Positions 59,001 to 64,000 of a stretch of DNA of 64,000 nt are shown here, in pieces. This DNA comes from Primula veris (taxonomy: Eukaryota > Streptophyta > Magnoliopsida > Ericales > Primulaceae). A program made the translations under genes and the position numbers. The stretch is from assembly GCA_963682055.1 (NCBI GenBank), contig OY821742.1, positions 4,673,816-4,737,815 of the forward strand, written 5' to 3'. Position 1 is the first letter of the stretch; each line of letters starts with the position of its first letter. The notes beneath the pieces were generated by a model. It saw only the letters and a list, made by a program, of their open reading frames with translations. It was not told where the DNA came from and made no database searches.

Positions 59001-61628
59001 ATTTTAATTGTCTCCTTATGTCGTATGAGATTGTCTTTGAAGACAAAAAAAATAAAAAATTATGTGCCTAAAAATTAAATTTGGTGACAAAAAGTTTATT
59101 TTTTTGTATAAAATATTATTTTTTATCTCGAAAAATTACAGACAAAATTTGTTTCGCTCTAAAATTATTGTAAGTTTGGTGTGGTACTACACTCTATGTT
59201 GTTATATTAGTAGTATTTTATAACTAGGAGTGACATTTTTTACTGACGTGCACCAACCGATCGTTTTTCGAGCCGAACCAATCAAGTCGGTATCAAAAGT
59301 TTGGTATACCGACATTATGGTACGGTATAACCGAACTGATCTTTGAAAGTCGGTTCGGTTTCGGTATTCGTTTGGTAAGTTCGGTATGGTAGCGATTCAA
59401 ACCGAAATATTAAAATATACTATATAGACAAGTAAAGTAAAACACTTACATAGATTTACTTATTAACGTTGTTATAATATACTTATATTATTTTTTTTAG
59501 TGAATAATTATAATATTTTTATTTATTTATAAATTTTACTAGAAATGTCTAGTAATATTTATTCTTTTATGCAAAAAATAATAATAAAGGTAATAATAAT
59601 ATAAATAAATATATTTTTTTAATTTACTATTTTTAAAACTTTATACTATGTTTTTTTTCCCCAAATCGCACCATTTTTCTATCATCACTTGTAAACTCTA
59701 AAGTTTGATATAAAATCGAAATCGAACCGAACCAACCGAATAGTTTGGTATACCGAAAGTTCGGTATACCGAATTTTTTGTTCCGTAATGGTATAAAAAA
59801 TTTCAAACCAAACTAGTTTGGTACGGTATCGATATGTAGTCAAAAATTTCGATAGCGAACCGATGTGGCCCTACTATTTTAGATCCTTCCTCGAGCATAT
59901 ATTAATAGGTTTCTATAATATGAATCTTTTATGAATCTTTATCTAGCTGTTTCTTTGAACTTTGAAAACCTATATCTCATTTTTCTCAAACCCTAGAAAC
60001 TAGTTACTGCACTTCATTTATAACTGAAAAAACTGAAAAGTAACTTAATGATCTTTCAGTGTACCGATATTAGAAACATAAAAGAAGGAGATCTATATAT
60101 ACCTCCATTTTGAAGACAGATAGAGAGCCATTTTTGGTTAATGTCTTTTTTCCCAAAGGAGATACAGATTGAACAAGACAAACCATAGATTCCCACTGGT
60201 TCCGATTTAATGAATCACCCACAAACATTAATCTTTTTCCTCTTAATTTCTCCATCAAAACCTTAGCTTTGAACCTTCATTTAATTAAACAAGTAACAGT
60301 AAATTAAACAATAATGAATTTACTTCACATATACGTACTCGGTATTTAATAATTTGAGTCAGTCAGGTTACAATGTACACGAATATTTTGTATAATTCAG
60401 AAAAATAAAAATTATGAAGAAATTTATGAATCAACATTTTTTAAAAACTTTATACTACATTTTGGCCTTTTATAACCAATCGGGTTGAGAGAGAAGAATT
60501 AGCTTTATGTCAAAACTAAACGAAAATTTCAACTTGCCAAAACAAAAGAAAATGTTAGTTCAGGATGTAAATCGCTTCTTAAAGTTCAAAATTGTCAAAA
60601 CAAAATAAAACATTAACTAAGGATGGAAATTGATTCTTAAGAAATTAAGTAGAAAAAGGGGTAAAAAAAATTTCTAAAATATAAAGGTAGAATATTGAGT
60701 TGCCAAAAACTATAGTAAAACTCAAAAACAATCTCTACTTGAAACTTTACAATCACGTTAACGATACTCCCGAGTAAAGTACGAAATTCTATCGACACGC
60801 ATCAAACCGGCAAAATTCCAAAAAAAAAAAACACTCAAACCTTTAAAAGTCCAAACAAGAATAAAATAATAAAAATACCAAACATTCTCTGGGTTGCCGC
60901 GTTTAGCTCTTAAATGCCCATCAAGAATATAAAAAAACCCAAAAATAAAATTACCACAGTAAAAAAAGCGTTTTTTTTTAACTTTGGCAGAGGGCAGTCT
61001 CAGGGTTGCCAAGTTTAGCCCTTAAAATTCTGTCAAGAAGACCAAACAAAAGTATAATTACCAAAAATAAATTACCACAGTTAAAAAGAGAGTAATTTTT
61101 TTACTTTGGCAAAGAGCAGTCTTTAGGTTGCCATCTCCAACTCTGAAACCTGGAATCTTTCCTTCCATTCCTAAGACACGTCACCTGCCTAGTTAGATAC
61201 GTACATTCGCCTTCGTTGTATAAAGGACGTGCCACATCATCATATACCCACTCCCCGGTAAATAAATCACACTCCTTGTCCGGTACTTCTACCCCTTCTC
61301 TCTTTAGAATCGTTTCGAAGCTCCTCTTTTTCTGTTTTTCGGAACTTGGTATTGAGATTTTACTTTCTCGGGATTCTTCGTAACTGTCTTCTCTATATTG
61401 GGTCTCGACTATTGTCCTCGAATTCATCGAAACGAGACCCAACTCACCAGTTTTAATCAATTCTTGATTTTCATCACTTTCTTGATTCTTAGCCCCAAAA
61501 CCGGAGAATTCCGCCATCGATTTAACATCTTCGATGTAAATGAACAAACCGAAGAATACAATAGAGAAAACGATAACAAAAACCGGTAGATTGTTGGCTT
61601 TCCGGCCACTGTTATTGGAGGGCTTCAT
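56076..61628 (-). CDS. TBL: TRICHOME BIREFRINGENCE-LIKE xylan O-acetyltransferase (TBL28/TBL30-like)
   Basis: Five exons: 61105-61628, 60103-60274, 57361-57560, 56997-57155 and 56076-56424, all GT-AG, giving 467 aa. Residues about 13-32 form a signal-anchor helix (type II Golgi membrane protein), followed by a variable stem. The TBL domain opens at about 118 with [12 protein letters not shown] and RWQPKDC. The esterase GDS motif is at 194-196 ([15 protein letters not shown]), and the DxxH motif is at Asp442-His445 (DCIHWCLPG), so both catalytic elements are intact. Family members transfer acetyl from acetyl-CoA to xylan or other wall glycans; TBL28, TBL30, TBL3 and TBL31 acetylate xylan at O-2/O-3. 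The position next to ALG11 favours At2g40150/At2g40160 (TBL28/TBL30). The exon 3/4 junction (GTTTT|gtaagt ... gatag|A) restores the conserved KVLRGSFDEG. The large intron 2 is full of transposon debris. Confidence 0.94.
57591..57715. mobile_element. CACTA-like element end in TBL intron 2
   Basis: It starts exactly with cactacaaaataatttttga, 28 bp upstream (minus strand) of the exon-3 acceptor cag at 57561-57563. It is homologous to the reverse complement of 53490-53606. The inside carries tcacaa.tctgtca-type subterminal repeats. The other end is not identified in the intron. Confidence 0.7.
58201..58552. mobile_element. Foldback miniature element in TBL intron 2, copy 1
   Basis: About 65-bp terminal inverted repeats. 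The left contains acaacaaacttaagaattag, and the right reversed contains acaaacttaataattagtga. Both continue with gacaat..ttt.aaagtcaatc and end near ctaaatgg / tcaaatgg. No coding capacity. Related in sequence to 58765-59190. Confidence 0.75.
58765..59190. mobile_element. Foldback miniature element in TBL intron 2, copy 2
   Basis: Same family as 58201-58552, with degenerate ends (ctacaacacacttaaaaatt and the inverse of tgtaagtttggtgtggtac). The centre is a strong hairpin: 55-bp arms at about 58928-58982 and 58989-59043, containing acaatctcatacgtacataa and its inverse. A transcript across this intron should fold here. Confidence 0.7.
59225..59873 (-). mobile_element. hAT-like miniature element, copy 2, in TBL intron 2
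   Basis: Reverse-complement copy of 54606-55261. From its right edge it reads gtagggccacatcggttcgc, then aattcggtataccgaacttt and ttcggttggttcggttcg, as in copy 1. At the other end taggagtgacat matches the inverted terminus. Point differences are spread over the whole length, so the two copies are separate old insertions of one family and not a recent duplication. Confidence 0.75.
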
Positions 61629-64000
61629 TGTAGGTTTCTTGAAAGAAAATTAAATTGAAAAAAAGGGTGTTTCTCATATATGAATTTTGTTAATGTATAA
61701 TGACTTAATGGGGTTGGGTGAGATTTTGATGTTGCCTTCAAGAATATACTATAGTTATGAAAGGGTAAACTGTTGTTATCGAATTCTATGTTTTTCTATG
61801 TTCTGATCCAATTTGTGGGGACAGTGTGATATTGAAGGTTTCTGTTAGTGTACTGAGCTTTATATAAATTAGTTGTAGACTTGTAATGGTTTTTTATTTA
61901 AAAATAATTTGAGTGTTAGTTATAGTTAGCACATGCATGAGGCTATCCCTCTCATCCTACCGATACAAGAAAATGGTAATTTAAAAAGAAAATGGTAATT
62001 TAAAATTCCAACTTATTTGTTAGTTACTAATCACTAACCGAATATCTAACTAAAATTTCATATTTTTATGACTCACCATCTAATTTGTAACCACAATATT
62101 ATTAGTTGCTAAATAGTAACTAAACTGCAACTTACATTTTTCAGTTGGTAAGTAGTAACTGAATAGTAACTTAAATTTCGACAGTTAATAATTTACCAAC
62201 TAATTAGTTACTACTATTTCATCGGTTGCTAAATACTAACTGATTACTAACTATCAAATTTTAGTAGGTAAATACCAACTATGTTAGCAACTTTTGCTCT
62301 TGCACTTAGAATTTAGTAACTAATTTTAGTAGTTACTATATAGCAACTGAAATTTATTTTTTTTTTCTATTTTTTTTTTCATAAATATGAAATCTACTTT
62401 CTTATACAAAAAAATCATCTTTTTGTTATAGCAAACATATTTCTTATCTACTCGATTCAATATTCACTCATATATATATGTCAACATTTTCACATAACCC
62501 AACCACTAAAAATTGGAAAATTGGAATTTTTAATTGTAACCATTCATTCGCATCCACGAAATATTTCAGTGTATGATTCATTTTTCTTTGTTTTTGGTAC
62601 TTGTTTCTTTCATTTCAACATATTTACACTAACTCTTTTTTTTTTTTTTTTGTATGTGCATGAAGAGTTCGGGAAGATAAAAAATATAAAATTAGTAGCA
62701 CTAGCAAGTAGAGAGATTAATTATGACATAGATGAGATGAAACTACAACTTTATTTATCTCAAAATTATATATGCCTAGAGGTACCTACCCATATTCTTT
62801 CGAGTTTTTAGCAATTTTGTAACTTCAATTAATTGTTGTGTACGTGATTCTTGATGAATAACTTACTGTGTTAGTTTTATCCAATTAGTAACATATTCAT
62901 GTATTTTTTTTGTAACATTTGGAACTTTCCATCCAATTATGGATGGAAAACATCCTTGTTATACTGTTATGCTGGTTTTCTATCCATGACTAGGAAAAAA
63001 AAACTTCAAAATGCAAAAAAAAAGAAGGGAAAAACTTGAAGATATGACATAAATTGAACATAAAATAGGTGTTTAATAAGTATGAGTATGTACTAAACTT
63101 TATAAATGCTTTTAAGGTTGAGGTTTGTTGGGAATATTACAACAAATACAACCAAGCCTAAGAAATTCGACGGATAGTAATTCCGAAGAATTCCGAAGAA
63201 ATTCTGATAATTTACTCATGAATTTTGGGGAGAGTAACAAAATACAATACTTTATTTTTCTATTGTTCGTGTGTTTTTGTTTTGTACAGGTTTTATACGA
63301 CTCGTTTGGTTACACTATTAGTAATAACGTGACTATAAATATATTTGCACTATAACGGAATAACAAATGAATGCGAGATTAATAGTATATACATGAAATA
63401 TTTGTTTAATTTTTATTAGGGTTGTACTATTTTACAAATTTATATTTATATCTATAATAAATAAAATTATAAAATACATATATATATATAATTTTAATAT
63501 ATATATATATATATCACACCCCGATTACTCTCCAAATACCTCAATTTCTCAATACCACACTCTCAGTATTACTCCAAATTCTTTAATTTCTTATCATTTC
63601 TAATATCATGTTACTAATAGTACCGCCTCCACTTTTCGTACCAAACACGATAATTATGGATACGACGGTATTTTTAATCTCATCCTATCATAATCACACG
63701 CTAAACAAACAACCCCGTGTATATATATATATATATGAAATTAATGACACCCCTTCACGTTTCCAAAGGGTTATTTCAAATACAACGGCCAGAAACCGTT
63801 TCTACCTTTTTAGATTTTAACTATATTTTAAAAATAATAATACTTAAGTATATTTAAATAAATTAAATATAAATATAATATTATATACAACAGAGTTTTC
63901 TTTAGATAATATTACTCACATAGTCATATATACCAATCAATCATTTTCTAAGGAAGGATCCAATCAATCATTTGTAAATCAATTACATTTGGTAGTCACC
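61629..64000. other. Upstream region of the TBL gene, to the window end
   Basis: No further gene is recognised. A TATA-like ttatataaa on the complementary strand lies near 61861-61869, about 235 bp upstream of the ATG. Poly-T runs occur at 62636-62651 and short TA microsatellites at about 63478-63514 and 63721-63737. The frames at 62521-62811, 63125-63355 and 63608-63820 have no family features. Confidence 0.5.
61962..62315. repeat. gttgctaaatagtaact-type repeat block (probable CACTA-like miniature element)
   Basis: Motifs such as agttgctaaatagtaactaa and agttggtaagtagtaactga, and their inverses, recur about every 25-35 bp on both strands. The left edge (gatacaagaaaatgg) resembles a mutated CACTACAAGAAAA end, and the same gttgctaaatt motif appears in the intron element at 3294-3460. 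It lies 330-690 bp upstream of the TBL start codon. Confidence 0.55.

Noticed and set aside
53400..59873. Single large inverted duplication around the TBL gene
   Set aside because: The repeat order is CACTA-hAT on the left and CACTA-hAT on the right, not mirrored, so two independent pairs of insertions explain it better.

Overview
This is eudicot nuclear DNA: AT-rich, with intron-rich genes and dense fossil transposons. Six protein-coding genes look intact and all lie on the minus strand. I rebuilt each by joining reading frames at GT-AG splice sites and comparing the products with known plant families. From left to right they are: an ABI4-type AP2 transcription factor (2.0-4.4 kb, 2 exons, 313 aa); an R2R3-MYB (11.9-13.8 kb, 2 exons, 221 aa); a bHLH51-type bHLH factor (17.5-18.4 kb, 2 visible exons); the N-glycan mannosyltransferase ALG11/LEW3 (23.4-29.3 kb, 7 exons, 464 aa); clathrin heavy chain (32.2-51.4 kb, 30 exons, 1703 aa); and a TBL28/TBL30-type xylan O-acetyltransferase (56.1-61.6 kb, 5 exons, 467 aa). 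The only plus-strand protein remnant of a host gene is a dead ABCB (MDR-type) transporter fragment at 21.0-23.1 kb.

The order TBL - ALG11 - bHLH51 - ABI4 matches, from memory, Arabidopsis chromosome 2 (At2g40150/40160, At2g40190, At2g40200, At2g40220). Most of the window therefore appears to be an ancient conserved block, into which clathrin heavy chain and an ABCB copy have come, or from which Arabidopsis lost them. The genes do not form a pathway: they cover ABA/sugar signalling, transcription, ER glycosylation, endocytosis and cell-wall acetylation.

The rest is repeat-derived. It includes a Ty3/gypsy pol relic with an LTR-like tail (5.6-6.6 kb), a second LTR-like block (16.2-17.4 kb), two non-autonomous Mutator-like elements with 9-bp target duplications (one splitting the ABCB pseudogene, one inside a clathrin intron), a hAT-like relic with a BED-finger fragment in clathrin intron 17, CACTA-like and hAT-like miniature elements around and inside the TBL gene, and several intronic tandem arrays. 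Two introns (MYB, ALG11) carry repeat copies that reproduce the splice-donor region of exon 1 as intronic decoys.

I found no tRNA, rRNA, CRISPR or operon structure, and no clear new biochemical system. The most unusual signals are the decoy-donor arrays, the intron inside the ABI4 AP2 domain, the MULE nested in the ABCB pseudogene, and a compact pre-miRNA-like hairpin at 19.3 kb.
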